Below are positions 54,633 through 63,918 of a DNA stretch of 64,000 nt, piece after piece. Under the pieces are notes generated by a model. The model did no database searches, was not told the origin of the DNA, and saw only the letters and a program-made list of their open reading frames with translations. Both the position numbers and the translations under genes were made by a program. Source of the DNA: Afipia massiliensis (lineage in GTDB: Bacteria > Pseudomonadota > Alphaproteobacteria > Rhizobiales > Xanthobacteraceae); contig NZ_LBIA02000001.1 in the NCBI RefSeq assembly GCF_001006325.2, forward strand, positions 869,501-933,500. Direction: 5' to 3'. The stretch's first letter is position 1. Every line of letters starts with the position of its first letter.

Positions 54633-55328
54633 TCACAGCGCCATCTGGCGGCTGATCTCGGCGGGATCGAGATTGCTGCGATCGCAGGTGAACTTGACCG
54701 CCCCGCGATCCATGACAGCAAAATTGTCGCCGAGCTCGCAGGCAAAGTCGAGATATTGTTCGACCAGCACGATGGCCATGGTGCCGAGGCTGCGCAGATA
54801 GGAAATGGCGCGGCCAATGTCCTTGATGATGGAGGGCTGAATGCCCTCGGTCGGCTCATCCAGCAGCAGCAGCTTCGGACGCATCACCAGCGCACGGCCG
54901 ATAGCGAGCTGCTGTTGCTGCCCGCCGGAGAGGTCGCCGCCACGTCGGCCCAGCATGGTCTGCAGGACGGGAAATAGCGAAAAGACATCGTCGGGAATGG
55001 TGCGCTCGTCGCGCTTGAGCGGCGCAAATCCGGTCTTGAGGTTTTCCTCAACGGTCAGCAGCGGAAAGATTTCGCGGCCCTGAGGAACGAACGAGATGCC
55101 CTTGCGCGCGCGCTCATAAGGCTTGAGGCCTCCGATATCGGCCCCGTCGAACGTGATCGAGCCGTCCTTGATCGGATACTGCCCGACCATCGCGCGCAAA
55201 AGGCTGGTCTTGCCGACGCCGTTGCGCCCCAGCACACACGTCACCTTGCCGGGCTCGGCCGCCAGCGAGACGCCGCGCAGCGCCTGCGCTGCTCCGTAGT
55301 AAAGAGTGATGTTTTTTACATCCAGCAT
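54633..55328 (-). CDS. urtE: Urea ABC transporter ATP-binding protein UrtE
   Basis: 231 residues, branched-chain/urea type ATPase: 'MLDVKNITLYYGAAQALRGVSLAAEPGKVTCVLGRNGVGKTSLLRAMVGQYP' (Walker A GRNGVGKT), 'ISFVPQGREIFPLLTVEENL', signature 'LSGGQQQQLAIGRALV', Walker B 'LLLLDEPTEGIQPSII'. The 'PTEGIQPSIIKDI' segment is characteristic of UrtE. Last gene of the urt operon, followed by a repeat and ureD. Confidence 0.94.
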   Translation of the reverse strand: MLDVKNITLYYGAAQALRGVSLAAEPGKVTCVLGRNGVGKTSLLRAMVGQYPIKDGSITFDGADIGGLKPYERARKGISFVPQGREIFPLLTVEENLKTGFAPLKRDERTIPDDVFSLFPVLQTMLGRRGGDLSGGQQQQLAIGRALVMRPKLLLLDEPTEGIQPSIIKDIGRAISYLRSLGTMAIVLVEQYLDFACELGDNFAVMDRGAVKFTCDRSNLDPAEISRQMAL

Positions 55329-55342
55329 GGCTTTACTTTCTG

Positions 55343-55390
55343 CGCATGATCTTGCCCGAAAACCGGTGCCCACTTTTTCGGGATCATGCG
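55343..55390. repeat. Dispersed rhizobial-type palindrome, family E
   Basis: cgcatgatc (55343-55351) and gatcatgcg (55382-55390) ends with inner cccgaaaa / tttttcggg. A well-known style of intergenic palindrome in Rhizobiales (gaaaaccggtgcccactttt core). It fills the urtD-urtE gap exactly up to the urtD stop. Confidence 0.85.
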
Positions 55391-56152
55391 TTAACGCCCC
55401 AGATACACTTCGATGACGCGCTCATTGGACGATACCTGATCGAGCGTGCCTTCCGCGAGAACCGAGCCTTCGTGCAGACAGGTGACACGAACGCCGAGTT
55501 CGCGCACAAACGTCATGTCATGCTCGACGACGACCACCGTCTTGTCCTTGTTGATCTCTTTCAGCAGTTCGGCGGTCTGATGTGTCTCCACATCAGTCAT
55601 GCCCGCCACAGGCTCGTCCACCAGAAGCAGTTTGGGGTCCTGCGCCAGCAGCATCCCGATTTCGAGCCATTGCTTCTGCCCGTGAGACAACGCACCGGCA
55701 AGGCGATCGCGGGAATCCTTCAGACGAATGGTCTCCAGTACCCGGTCGATGCGTTCGCTTTCACTCGGAGTCTCGCGCCAGAATAATGTCCCGCGCACAC
55801 GATGATCGACATTCAACGCCAGCAGCAGATTGTCCTCGATGGTTTGGCTTTCGAACACCGTCGGCTTCTGGAACTTGCGCCCAATGCCGAGTTCGGCAAT
55901 CTGCGTTTCATCGAGGCGGGTCAGATCTGTCTTACCGTCGAACAGCACGTCGCCCTCGTCCGGCTTGGTCTTGCCGGTGATGATGTCCATCATCGTGGTC
56001 TTGCCGGCCCCGTTGGGGCCGATGATGGCGCGCATCTCGCCCGGCTCTATGGTCAGCGACAGGTTGTTGATGGCGCGGAAGCCGTCAAACGACACATGCA
56101 CGCCGTCGAGGTAGAGCATGGCCGATGTGGCGCGGGTGTCCATGACGTTCAT
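55391..56152 (-). CDS. urtD: Urea ABC transporter ATP-binding protein UrtD
   Basis: 253 residues. 'LYLDGVHVSFDGFRAINNLSLTIEPGEMRAIIGPNGAGKTTMMDIITGKTKPDEGDVLFDGKTDLTRLDETQIAELGIGRKFQKPTVFE' and 'LSHGQKQWLEIGMLLAQDPKLLLVDEPVAGMTDVET'. The LSHGQKQW signature is typical of UrtD. 2 bp after urtC. Confidence 0.94.
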   Translation of the reverse strand: MNVMDTRATSAMLYLDGVHVSFDGFRAINNLSLTIEPGEMRAIIGPNGAGKTTMMDIITGKTKPDEGDVLFDGKTDLTRLDETQIAELGIGRKFQKPTVFESQTIEDNLLLALNVDHRVRGTLFWRETPSESERIDRVLETIRLKDSRDRLAGALSHGQKQWLEIGMLLAQDPKLLLVDEPVAGMTDVETHQTAELLKEINKDKTVVVVEHDMTFVRELGVRVTCLHEGSVLAEGTLDQVSSNERVIEVYLGR

Positions 56153-56154
56153 GC

Positions 56155-57336
56155 CTACTCCGCGAGACCTGGTTTGGCGAGAGCTGATTGGGTAACGCCG
56201 TCTTCGGCCGCAGCGCTCGCCGCATTCGCGTCAAGCTGGTCCTGCCGCTTGCCCCACCACTCCTTGACGGTGCCGACGATGCCCTTCGGCAGCAGCAGCG
56301 TCACCAGAATGAACAGTGCACCCAGCATGAACAGCCAGTACGGCGCGAGGACACCGGAGGTGAACACGGTCTTCGCGTAGTTGACGACAATCGCACCCAG
56401 CGCCGCGCCGGTCAGCGTGCCGCGGCCGCCGACCGCCACCCAGATCACCGCCTCGATGGAATTGCCCGGCGCGAACTCGCCCGGATTGATGATGCCGACC
56501 TGCGGCACATACAGCGCACCGGCGACGCCTGCCATGCAGGCCGACAGAGTGAACACGAACAGCTTGTAGTTCTCGACGCGGTAGCCGAGGAACCGCGTGC
56601 GAGACTCCGCATCACGGATCGCGACCAGCACCTTGCCGAGCTTCGAGGTCACGATCATGCGGCAGATCAGGAACGCCACCGCCAGTGCGAGACATGACAG
56701 CACAAACAGTGCCGCGCGCGTACCCTGCGCCTGCACGTTGAACCCGAGGATGTCCTTGAAGTCGGTCAGGCCGTTGTTGCCGCCGAAGCCGAAATCGTTG
56801 CGGAAGAACGCCAGCAGCAGCGCGTAGGTCATCGCCTGGGTGATGATCGACAGATACACGCCGGTGACGCGCGAACGGAACGCCAGCCAGCCGAAGCAGA
56901 ACGCGAGCAGTCCGGGCACCAGCAGCACCATCAGCGCCGCGAACCAGAACATGTCGAAGCCGTACCAGTACCACGGCAGCGCCTTGTAATTTAGGAACAC
57001 CATGAAATCCGGCAGCACCGGGTTGCCGTAGACGCCGCGCGAGCCGATCTGCCGCATCAGGTACATGCCCATCGCGTAACCGCCGAGCGCGAAGAACGCG
57101 CCGTGGCCCAGCGAGAGAATGCCGCAATAGCCCCAGATCAGATCGATCGAAAGCGCGAGGATCGCGTAGCAGAGATACTTGCCGAACAGCGCCATCAGAT
57201 AGGTCGGCACCTGCAACGGCGACGACGCCGGCAGCAGCAGGTTCGACAGCGGCACGAGAACGCCGACCGCCGCGACGATCAGCAGAAACCAGGTGGCGCT
57301 CTTGTTGAGCGAGCGGGTGAGAAAATACGGCGTCAT
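56155..57336 (-). CDS. urtC: Urea ABC transporter permease UrtC
   Basis: 393 residues, LivM-type permease with about ten spans: 'KYLCYAILALSIDLIWGYCGILSLGHGAFFALGGYAMGMYLMRQ' and 'AIRDAESRTRFLGYRVENYKLFVFTLSACMAGVAGALYVPQVGIINPGEFAPGNSIEAVIWVAVGGRGTLTGAALGA'. Length and insertions fit UrtC. Its start overlaps the end of urtB by 4 bp. Confidence 0.93.
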   Translation of the reverse strand: MTPYFLTRSLNKSATWFLLIVAAVGVLVPLSNLLLPASSPLQVPTYLMALFGKYLCYAILALSIDLIWGYCGILSLGHGAFFALGGYAMGMYLMRQIGSRGVYGNPVLPDFMVFLNYKALPWYWYGFDMFWFAALMVLLVPGLLAFCFGWLAFRSRVTGVYLSIITQAMTYALLLAFFRNDFGFGGNNGLTDFKDILGFNVQAQGTRAALFVLSCLALAVAFLICRMIVTSKLGKVLVAIRDAESRTRFLGYRVENYKLFVFTLSACMAGVAGALYVPQVGIINPGEFAPGNSIEAVIWVAVGGRGTLTGAALGAIVVNYAKTVFTSGVLAPYWLFMLGALFILVTLLLPKGIVGTVKEWWGKRQDQLDANAASAAAEDGVTQSALAKPGLAE

Positions 57337-58943
57337 GCTTCCACCGACCGGCCCTTGAGCGCGAACAAGCCGCGCGGCCGCTTCTGGATGAACAGAATGA
57401 TCAGCACCAGAATGGCAATCTTGCCGAGCACCGCTCCCGCGACAGGTTCGAGGAACTTGTTCGCCATGCCCAGCGTCAATGCGCCGACCAGCGTGCCCCA
57501 GAGATTGCCGACGCCGCCGAACACCACGACCATGAACGAATCGATGATGTAGCTCTGTCCGAGATTGGGGCTAACGTTGTCGATCTGCGACAGCGCCACA
57601 CCCGCGATGCCGGCGATGCCGGAGCCGAGGCCGAAGGTCAGTGCATCGACGCGCGAGGTCGCGATTCCCATCGACGCCGCCATGCGGCGGTTCTGGGTGA
57701 CGGCGCGCATTTCAAGCCCGAGACTGGTGAAGCGCAGCATGGCAAGCAGGATGAAAAACACCGCGATGGTGAAGACCACGATCCACAGCCGGTTGTAGGT
57801 GATCGTCATCTGGCCGATCTCGAAGGCTCCGCTCATCCAGGAAGGGTTGCCGACCTCGCGATTGGTCGGGCCGAACATGGTCCGCACCGCCTGCTGCAGC
57901 ACCAGCGACAGTCCCCAGGTCGCGAGCAATGTCTCCAGCGGGCGGCCGTAGAGGAAACGGATGATGGTCCGCTCAATGATGACGCCGATCAGGCCTGCCA
58001 CAAGGAAGGCGAGCGGCACCGCGATCAGCAGCGAATAGTCGAACAAGGCGGGATTGGTGGTGCGGATCAGTTCCTGGACCACAAAGGTCACGTAAGCCCC
58101 GATCATCACCATCTCGCCATGCGCCATGTTGATGACGCCCATCACGCCGAAGGTGATGGCAAGTCCGATGGCGGCCAGCAGCAACACCGAGCCGAGCGAG
58201 AGGCCGTACCACGCATTCTGCGCGGTGGCCCAGATCGCAAGCTTGCTCTGGATCGAGCTGATCGCGGCAGCTGACGTTCGTGCCAACGCAGACGACTGGT
58301 CGGCAGGAAGCCCGGTGAGAATGGCCAACGCGTCCTGATCGCCACGCTCGCGGATCACTGATATCGCGTCGAGCTTATCCGCCTCGGAGGCATCCGGCTT
58401 GAACAGGATAATGGCGGCCTTGGCTTCGGCAAACGACCGCTTCGCGCCGCTGTTGGTTTCCTTCTGCAACGCGCCTTCGATCACCGGCAGGAACGCTGCG
58501 TCATGGGTCTTGAAAACGGACTGTGCCGCCTGAATCCGCTTGGCGGGATCAGGCGAGAGCAGCGTCAGTCCGCCGAGTGCAGCCTCGACAGCCCGGCGCA
58601 GGCGGTTGTTGAGACGCACGGCGGCTGCGCCCGATGGCGCAGTCGCGGCCTCACCGGTCGCGGCATCGGTGATCTTGCCGGCCTTGTCCTTGATGAAGAC
58701 TTTCCTGCTCTGCGGATCGGCCAGCAGGCGGCCGTCCTGAAGCGCGTCGATGATCGGGAACGCGAGCGGGTTGTCGCTGGTCGCGAGCGCACCTACGGCA
58801 GCCTCGGTATCGGAGAATGAGTCATTGGCAAACTGGGCCACGGCGTCTTCAAAGGGACCGGCGAGAACCGGCGCGCCCGAGACAAGAATGAGCACCAGCG
58901 CGATCATCGTCGCACGAATGCGATTGAGAAAAATGGAAAGCAC
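57333..58943 (-). CDS. urtB: Urea ABC transporter permease UrtB
   Basis: 536 residues. A signal-like N-terminus and a periplasmic helical domain of about 220 residues ('VAQFANDSFSDTEAAVGALATSDNPLAFPIIDALQDGRLLADPQSRKVFIKD') precede a LivH-type permease ('SLGSVLLLAAIGLAITFGVMGVINMAHGEMVMIGAYVTFVVQELI'). This extension is the mark of UrtB. Transports urea with UrtC. Confidence 0.94.
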   Translation of the reverse strand: MLSIFLNRIRATMIALVLILVSGAPVLAGPFEDAVAQFANDSFSDTEAAVGALATSDNPLAFPIIDALQDGRLLADPQSRKVFIKDKAGKITDAATGEAATAPSGAAAVRLNNRLRRAVEAALGGLTLLSPDPAKRIQAAQSVFKTHDAAFLPVIEGALQKETNSGAKRSFAEAKAAIILFKPDASEADKLDAISVIRERGDQDALAILTGLPADQSSALARTSAAAISSIQSKLAIWATAQNAWYGLSLGSVLLLAAIGLAITFGVMGVINMAHGEMVMIGAYVTFVVQELIRTTNPALFDYSLLIAVPLAFLVAGLIGVIIERTIIRFLYGRPLETLLATWGLSLVLQQAVRTMFGPTNREVGNPSWMSGAFEIGQMTITYNRLWIVVFTIAVFFILLAMLRFTSLGLEMRAVTQNRRMAASMGIATSRVDALTFGLGSGIAGIAGVALSQIDNVSPNLGQSYIIDSFMVVVFGGVGNLWGTLVGALTLGMANKFLEPVAGAVLGKIAILVLIILFIQKRPRGLFALKGRSVEA

Positions 58944-58967
58944 GTGACAACCCCGGCAGAGGTGAGA

Positions 58968-58994
58968 GGAAGGCGGCGACTGCCGCCGCCTTCC
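58968..58994 (-). other. Stable hairpin between urtA and urtB
   Basis: Ten-bp perfect stem ggaaggcggc / gccgccttcc with a 7-nt loop and no T tract on the minus strand. Such hairpins after binding-protein genes often protect the upstream mRNA end, giving more binding protein than permease. Confidence 0.6.
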
Positions 58995-59050
58995 GATCGT
59001 TTCAGGTCAGAGCGCGATGCTTTTCAAAACACCACGCCGCGTGACGTTGC

Positions 59051-60370
59051 TCAGGACCCCTGACCACCGCACTTGTTGGTCTTGGTGTTGAAGTTGCCGC
59101 ACTTCTTGCCGACCCAGTCGCCGATCAGGTCCTTGGAGCCATCAAGCTCCTTCGACCAGGCGTCGCCTGCGACAAGGCCGGGCGTCTTCCACACCACGTC
59201 GAACTGGCCATCGCCTTTGATTTCGCCGATGAACACAGGCTTGGTGATGTGATGGTTCGGAAGCATTTCCGAAACGCCGCCGGTCAGGTTCTTCGCCTTG
59301 ATGCCCGGAAGGGCGTCGATCACCTTGTCGGCGTCAACCGCGCCAGCCTTCTCGACCGCCTTCACCCACATGTCGAAGCCGATCACGTGCGCTTCCATCG
59401 GATCGTTGGTCACGCGCTTCGGATTCTTGGTGTAGGCCTGCCACGACTTGATGAAAGCGTCGTTCTCGGGCGTCTTGATCGACTGGAAGTAATTCCAGGC
59501 GGCGAGATGGCCGAGCAGCGGCTTGGTGTCGATGCCGGCGAGTTCTTCTTCACCGACCGAGAACGCAACGACCGGAATGTCGGTTGCCTTGATGCCCTGA
59601 TTGCCGAGCTCCTTATAGAACGGAACGTTGGCGTCGCCGTTGATGGTCGAAACCACCGCCGTCTTCTTGCCGGCCGAGCCGAACTTCTTGATGTCGGCTA
59701 CGATGGTCTGCCAGTCGGAATGACCAAACGGTGTGTAGTTGATCATGATGTCTTCGGCCTTGACGCCCTTCGACTTCAGATAGGCTTCAAGGATCTTGTT
59801 GGTGGTGCGCGGATAGACGTAGTCGGTGCCGGCCAGAACCCAGCGCTGCACCTTCTCTTCCTTGGCGAGATAGTCGACCGCAGGGATCGCCTGCTGGTTC
59901 GGCGCGGCACCGGTGTAGAACACGTTGCGCTCACTCTCTTCACCCTCGTACTGGACCGGATAGAACAGGATCGAGTTCAGTTCCTTGAACACCGGCAGCA
60001 CGGACTTGCGCGACACCGAGGTCCAGCAGCCGAACACCACGGACACCTTGTCCTTGGTGATCAGTTCGCGGGCCTTTTCCGCGAACAGCGGCCAGTTCGA
60101 AGCCGGGTCGACCACGACGGCCTCGAGCTTCTTGCCGAGAACGCCGCCCTTCTTGTTCTGTTCATCGATAAGGAACAGCACCGTATCCTTCAGCGTGGTT
60201 TCGCTGATGGCCATGGTTCCGGAAAGCGAATGAAGGACGCCGACCTTGATGGTCTCCTGCGCCTTTGCTCCGCCAACCGTGGCGAGACCCAAAAAAAGAC
60301 CCGCAGTTGCGGCCAACCATTTACGGCGGCTGAACGGTGCAACTGCAGCGCTGTTGAAATGCGTAGTCAT
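59051..60370 (-). CDS. urtA: Urea ABC transporter substrate-binding protein UrtA
   Basis: 439 residues. Tat-like signal: 'FSRRKWLAATAGLFLGLATVGGAKAQ' (SRRKWL). Mature part: 'IKVGVLHSLSGTMAISETTLKDTVLFLIDEQNKKGGVLGKKLEAVVVDPASNWPLFAEKARELITKDKVSVVFGCWTSVSRKSVLPVFKELNSILFYPVQYEGEESERNVFYTGAAPNQQ', clearly the urea (UrtA/FmdD) branch of the Leu/Ile/Val-binding family. First gene of urtABCDE. Confidence 0.95.
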   Translation of the reverse strand: MTTHFNSAAVAPFSRRKWLAATAGLFLGLATVGGAKAQETIKVGVLHSLSGTMAISETTLKDTVLFLIDEQNKKGGVLGKKLEAVVVDPASNWPLFAEKARELITKDKVSVVFGCWTSVSRKSVLPVFKELNSILFYPVQYEGEESERNVFYTGAAPNQQAIPAVDYLAKEEKVQRWVLAGTDYVYPRTTNKILEAYLKSKGVKAEDIMINYTPFGHSDWQTIVADIKKFGSAGKKTAVVSTINGDANVPFYKELGNQGIKATDIPVVAFSVGEEELAGIDTKPLLGHLAAWNYFQSIKTPENDAFIKSWQAYTKNPKRVTNDPMEAHVIGFDMWVKAVEKAGAVDADKVIDALPGIKAKNLTGGVSEMLPNHHITKPVFIGEIKGDGQFDVVWKTPGLVAGDAWSKELDGSKDLIGDWVGKKCGNFNTKTNKCGGQGS

Positions 60371-60902
60371 GCGATGTCATCTCCCTGACGCAGACGTGAA
60401 ACGCTGTGCGACGGCTCACCGGCCGCCGGCGTTAAGGGAATCGCAAGAACTATGCCATGGCGTAGATTTCTATAACTAACTGATATTAAATGATAAAATT
60501 GATGTGGCGTGCAAAGTGCGTTTTGGTTGCCTCGATTGTAAGCAGCCAAGCTGACGTCCTCTTCGGCATTTGCATAATAAATGATCAGAAAATTCGCCTT
60601 GTCTAAAATTGAAGCAGGCTTTTGAGGGCAGAAAGGTTAGTCTAATGGCGGGTCTCGCGCCTGCCCGAGGCTGATTGGAGCGATTTTACCTTGAAAGCGC
60701 CGTGTTCCTGTTCCATATGGAGCGCACGACCTTGAGAATCATCGGGTCTTTGCGAGCCGCGTGTACTGATCCCGTCAAACGGTTTCTGGCTTGCCCCTTC
60801 AGCTAACCAAAACCGACGCCCCAGACACGCGGGTGTCTCCGACACCCGCCCGCACCTGGCATTCCGCCGGGCGCGCGTTGCGACTCATAGAAAGATACCC
60901 TT
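60371..60902. other. 532-bp divergent intergenic region urtA / DEAD-box helicase
   Basis: No gene recognised. The part near urtA (60450-60620) is AT-rich and should hold the urtA promoter. A strong hairpin (cgggtgtc / gacacccg, 60830-60848) lies about 55 nt before the helicase start and would be in its leader. Confidence 0.5.
60517..60532 (-). promoter_or_regulatory. Weak candidate sigma-54 promoter for urtA
   Basis: On the minus strand aGGcaaccaaaacGCa keeps the GG-N10-GC spacing and GGCA of the -24 box, but the -12 box is poor. Nitrogen (NtrC) control of urea uptake would be expected; this match alone is weak. Confidence 0.22.
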
Positions 60903-62333
60903 TTGACCTCCTTCCAGGATTTCGGCCTCGCCGATCCAATCTCGCGTGCCCTTAAAGAAGAAAATTACGTCACGCCCACCCCCATCCAGGCTCAAACCAT
61001 TCCCATCGCGATCACCGGCCGCGACGTGATCGGCATTGCGCAAACCGGCACCGGCAAGACCGCGTCGTTCGCGCTGCCGATCCTGCATCGCCTGCTGGAA
61101 AACCGCATCAAGCCGCAGCCGAAAACCTGCCGCGTACTGGTGCTGAGCCCGACCCGCGAACTGTCGGGCCAGATCCTCGAGAGCTTCAACGCTTACGGCC
61201 GGCACATAAAGCTGACCTCGGCGCTGACGATCGGCGGCGTTCCGATGGGCCGCCAGGTCCGCTCGCTCATGCAGGGCGTGGATGTGCTGGTGGCAACACC
61301 GGGCCGTTTGCTCGACATGGTCCAGGGCAACGCCCTGAAACTCGGGCAGGTCGAGTTTCTCGTGCTCGACGAAGCCGACCGCATGCTCGACATGGGCTTC
61401 ATCAACGACATCCGCAAAATCGTCGCCAAGCTGCCGGCCAAGCGCCAGACCCTGTTCTTCTCGGCCACCATGCCGAAGGACATCGCCGACCTCGCCGAGC
61501 AGATGCTGCAGAATCCGGCGCGCGTCGCCGTGACGCCGGTGGCGTCCACGGTGGAGCGCATCACGCAAAAGATCCTGCAGGTCGACCACTCTGCAAAGCC
61601 CGCCATTCTGGCGCAGATTCTCAAGACCGAGCAGGTCAACCGCGCACTGGTGTTCACCCGCACCAAGCACGGCGCCGACAAGGTCGTGAAAGGTCTGGTC
61701 AAGGCGGGCATTCCCGCCGAAGCCATTCACGGCAACAAGTCCCAGAACCACCGCGAGCGTGTGCTGGCGGCGTTCCGCACCGGCGACATCCGCACGCTGG
61801 TCGCCACCGATATTGCCGCCCGCGGCATCGACGTCGACGGCATCAGCCATGTCATCAACTTCGACCTGACCAACGTGCCGGAAACATATGTTCACCGCAT
61901 CGGCCGCACCGCGCGCGCCGGCGCGGACGGCACCGCAATCTCGCTGGTGGCCGGCGGCGAGGAGCTTGGTTACCTGCGCGACATCGAAAAACTGATCCGC
62001 GTCACCCTGCCGAAGGAAGATCGCCGCACGCCGGGACATCAGCAGCGCCCGGCCGCAGCCGCTCCCTCGCAACATCGTCCGGCTCGCTCCGGATCGCATG
62101 GGCATAACCCGCGTTCCAACGATGCCGCTCCCGGATCGAAGGGTCCGCGCCGCCGCCGCCGTCCCGGCGGAGGTATGCCGCAGTCCGACCGGCACGAAGC
62201 TGGCCGTCATGAACAATCTCGGCCATCGCAAAATGCCAAGGGTGAGGGTATTCAGGGGGTAGCTTTCCTGCACCGTGAAAGCCGCCCGGCGCAGAACCAA
62301 CCGAGGCGCGACCAGCGCCCGCAGCGCTCGTAA
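60903..62333 (+). CDS. DEAD-box RNA helicase (RhlE-like)
   Basis: 476 residues. Motifs in order: Q motif 'FQDFGLADPISRALKEENYVTPTPIQAQTIP', I 'AQTGTGKTASF', Ia 'PTRELSGQI', II 'VLDEADRMLDMGF', III 'FSATMP', IV-VI 'RALVFTRTKHGADKVV', 'TDIAARGIDV', 'HRIGRTARAG'. A basic, disordered tail (about 380-476, PRRRRRPGGG) likely binds RNA. Start is TTG 60903. Followed by infA 42 bp later and cspA, so cold-induced ribosome or mRNA remodelling is a fair inference. Confidence 0.92.
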   Translation: MTSFQDFGLADPISRALKEENYVTPTPIQAQTIPIAITGRDVIGIAQTGTGKTASFALPILHRLLENRIKPQPKTCRVLVLSPTRELSGQILESFNAYGRHIKLTSALTIGGVPMGRQVRSLMQGVDVLVATPGRLLDMVQGNALKLGQVEFLVLDEADRMLDMGFINDIRKIVAKLPAKRQTLFFSATMPKDIADLAEQMLQNPARVAVTPVASTVERITQKILQVDHSAKPAILAQILKTEQVNRALVFTRTKHGADKVVKGLVKAGIPAEAIHGNKSQNHRERVLAAFRTGDIRTLVATDIAARGIDVDGISHVINFDLTNVPETYVHRIGRTARAGADGTAISLVAGGEELGYLRDIEKLIRVTLPKEDRRTPGHQQRPAAAAPSQHRPARSGSHGHNPRSNDAAPGSKGPRRRRRPGGGMPQSDRHEAGRHEQSRPSQNAKGEGIQGVAFLHRESRPAQNQPRRDQRPQRS

Positions 62334-62374
62334 CCGGATTATTGGACACCTAATTAGAGGACTTGGAGACCCCT

Positions 62375-62656
62375 ATGGCCAAAGAAGAGCTGATCCAGTT
62401 CGAAGGACTGGTGACCGAAATTCTTCCCGATGCGCGGTATCGCGTCCAGCTCGATGCCGGACACGAGATCGTCGCCTATACCGCCGGGAAGATGAAGAAG
62501 AACCGCATCAAGACACTGGCGGGCGACCGGGTGACCATCGAAATGTCGCCTTACGATCTCGAAAAGGGCCGCCTGATTTTCCGGCACAAGGACGAGCGCG
62601 CCGGCAGCGGCCCTCCCCGCGGCACCCCGCCGCGCGGACAGTTTCGCCGCAGGTAA
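62375..62656 (+). CDS. infA: Translation initiation factor IF-1, extended type
   Basis: 93 residues: '[74 protein letters not shown]', a complete S1-like OB fold, plus a 20-residue Gly/Pro/Arg tail not found in standard IF-1. Proteobacteria of this group often have a second IF-1 gene next to a DEAD-box helicase, so this may be the auxiliary copy. TTGGAG precedes the ATG. Confidence 0.92.
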   Translation: MAKEELIQFEGLVTEILPDARYRVQLDAGHEIVAYTAGKMKKNRIKTLAGDRVTIEMSPYDLEKGRLIFRHKDERAGSGPPRGTPPRGQFRRR

Positions 62657-62936
62657 ACGGGGCTCTTCCCCGCATCTCTACGGATCGCGCACGGCACGCG
62701 TCATGCGCGATCCAAAGCTCCCGGAGCACGCTGGGCGGGCATCAAAAATCCGCACCCGTCAGGATTGTTTTGGGGCCCATTTTCACGTAATATTGAGAGA
62801 TCGATCTTCGGCCGGACGACATAGCTATCCACCGGTACAGCCGGTTTAGACGCTGACGACCTCATCCAAATTTCGATCTCACCAGCCCATTTAGACGTGG
62901 GCTTTGACTATATCTATCTTGAGAAGGACTACCTGC
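62657..62936. other. Leader region of the cold-shock gene
   Basis: 280 bp without a gene. Contains a hairpin agccca / tgggct (62884-62903) about 33 nt before the cspA start. Cold-shock leaders are commonly long and structured; whether this one acts as a thermosensor is unknown. Confidence 0.4.
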
Positions 62937-63149
62937 GTGAGCATGGGAACAGTGAAGTGGTTCAACGCGACTAAGGGTTACGGTTTCATTCAGCCTGACG
63001 ATGGCGGCAACGACGTATTCGTTCACATCAGCGCCGTCGAGCGCGCTGGTCTCGGAACGCTGCGCGAAGGCCAGAAGATCAGCTACGAAATCGTCGCCGA
63101 TCGCCGTTCGGGCAAGTCGTCGGCCGACAATCTTCGCGCTGCCGGCTAA
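62937..63149 (+). CDS. cspA: Cold-shock protein (CspA family)
   Basis: 70 residues: '[70 protein letters not shown]'-type sequence with RNP1 KGYGFIQP and RNP2 DVFVHI intact. Nucleic-acid chaperone. Start GTG 62937 with GAAGGA 9 nt upstream; ATG 62943 is an alternative. Strong terminator follows. Confidence 0.93.
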   Translation: MSMGTVKWFNATKGYGFIQPDDGGNDVFVHISAVERAGLGTLREGQKISYEIVADRRSGKSSADNLRAAG

Positions 63150-63206
63150 CTGAAATTTTCGCAGCTCACGCTGCAAAGAATTTCAAACACCGAGAACAAA
63201 ACATCG

Positions 63207-63233
63207 AAAGGCCGTGCGGATCGCACGGCCTTT
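63207..63233 (+). terminator. Intrinsic terminator of cspA
   Basis: Twelve-bp stem aaaggccgtgcg / cgcacggccttt with a 3-nt loop and a T6 tract. Confidence 0.93.
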
Positions 63234-63305
63234 TTTGTGGATGCAGTTTGCAGGCGTCTTGCGGCGCGCGTCTTGTGTTGCGCGACGTTGCGGAGGATCC
63301 CGCAA

Positions 63306-63905
63306 TCAACTGGTGTAGTCGACCGTGTTGGACTGGCGGGGCCGCGTGAAAAACTCCTCGGTCAGTGGAACGGTGGTCTTGATCACGTAACCGGTGATCG
63401 GCGTGAAGGTATACTTCACCTCACTCCAGATCAGATGCGTGTTTGGGACAAGGAGTTTCTCCGGGATCGTCGTGATGACCGTATCCTTGGCATGTCCCGT
63501 CGTGAGCGTGACCGAGCCGCCGCTGACAGTGCCGTTGTAGCTCCAGACAACCTTCACCTTCTTCGTTGCGTCGATCGTGACTTGGGTAATCCTCTGCTCC
63601 AGGTTCGCCGCGGTCACGGCGTAAGGCGTCATGATGGCGCCGCCCATCTTGAAAAAATTCGAGATGTCCGTGGATGACACTTGTGCGCCTTGCGAGACAA
63701 GGTCGGACAACGTCCGCGCAGTCAGCGTCACCTTGCGGTCGATGGAGACACCGCTCGCCGTGTCGATCATTCCGAACAGAAGCAGCACCATCAGCGGCGC
63801 GATGAACGCGAATTCAACCGCGGCGACGCCCCGCTTGTCCCTGCCGAACCGAGCGAGCAGCCGACGGCTCCGGCGCGCATTTCCGAACTGTGGAATCATC
63901 CTCAT
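63306..63905 (-). CDS. TadE/TadF-like pilus assembly protein
   Basis: 199 residues. 'FGRDKRGVAAVEFAFIAPLMVLLLFGMIDTASGVSIDRKVTLTARTLSDLVSQ' is the TadE-type N-terminus: short basic start, Glu at position +5 of the membrane helix, pilin-like. The rest is a secreted beta-rich part. Pseudopilin of Tad (Flp) pilus systems. Start 63905 is 13 bp after the stop of the upstream gene, so both are in one operon. Confidence 0.85.
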   Translation of the reverse strand: MRMIPQFGNARRSRRLLARFGRDKRGVAAVEFAFIAPLMVLLLFGMIDTASGVSIDRKVTLTARTLSDLVSQGAQVSSTDISNFFKMGGAIMTPYAVTAANLEQRITQVTIDATKKVKVVWSYNGTVSGGSVTLTTGHAKDTVITTIPEKLLVPNTHLIWSEVKYTFTPITGYVIKTTVPLTEEFFTRPRQSNTVDYTS

Positions 63906-63918
63906 GATCTTACATCCA

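Noticed and set aside
60506-60519. GG-N10-GC sigma-54-like match on the plus strand pointing at the helicase gene
   Set aside because: Only the four key bases fit, and it would give a leader of nearly 380 nt; probably chance.
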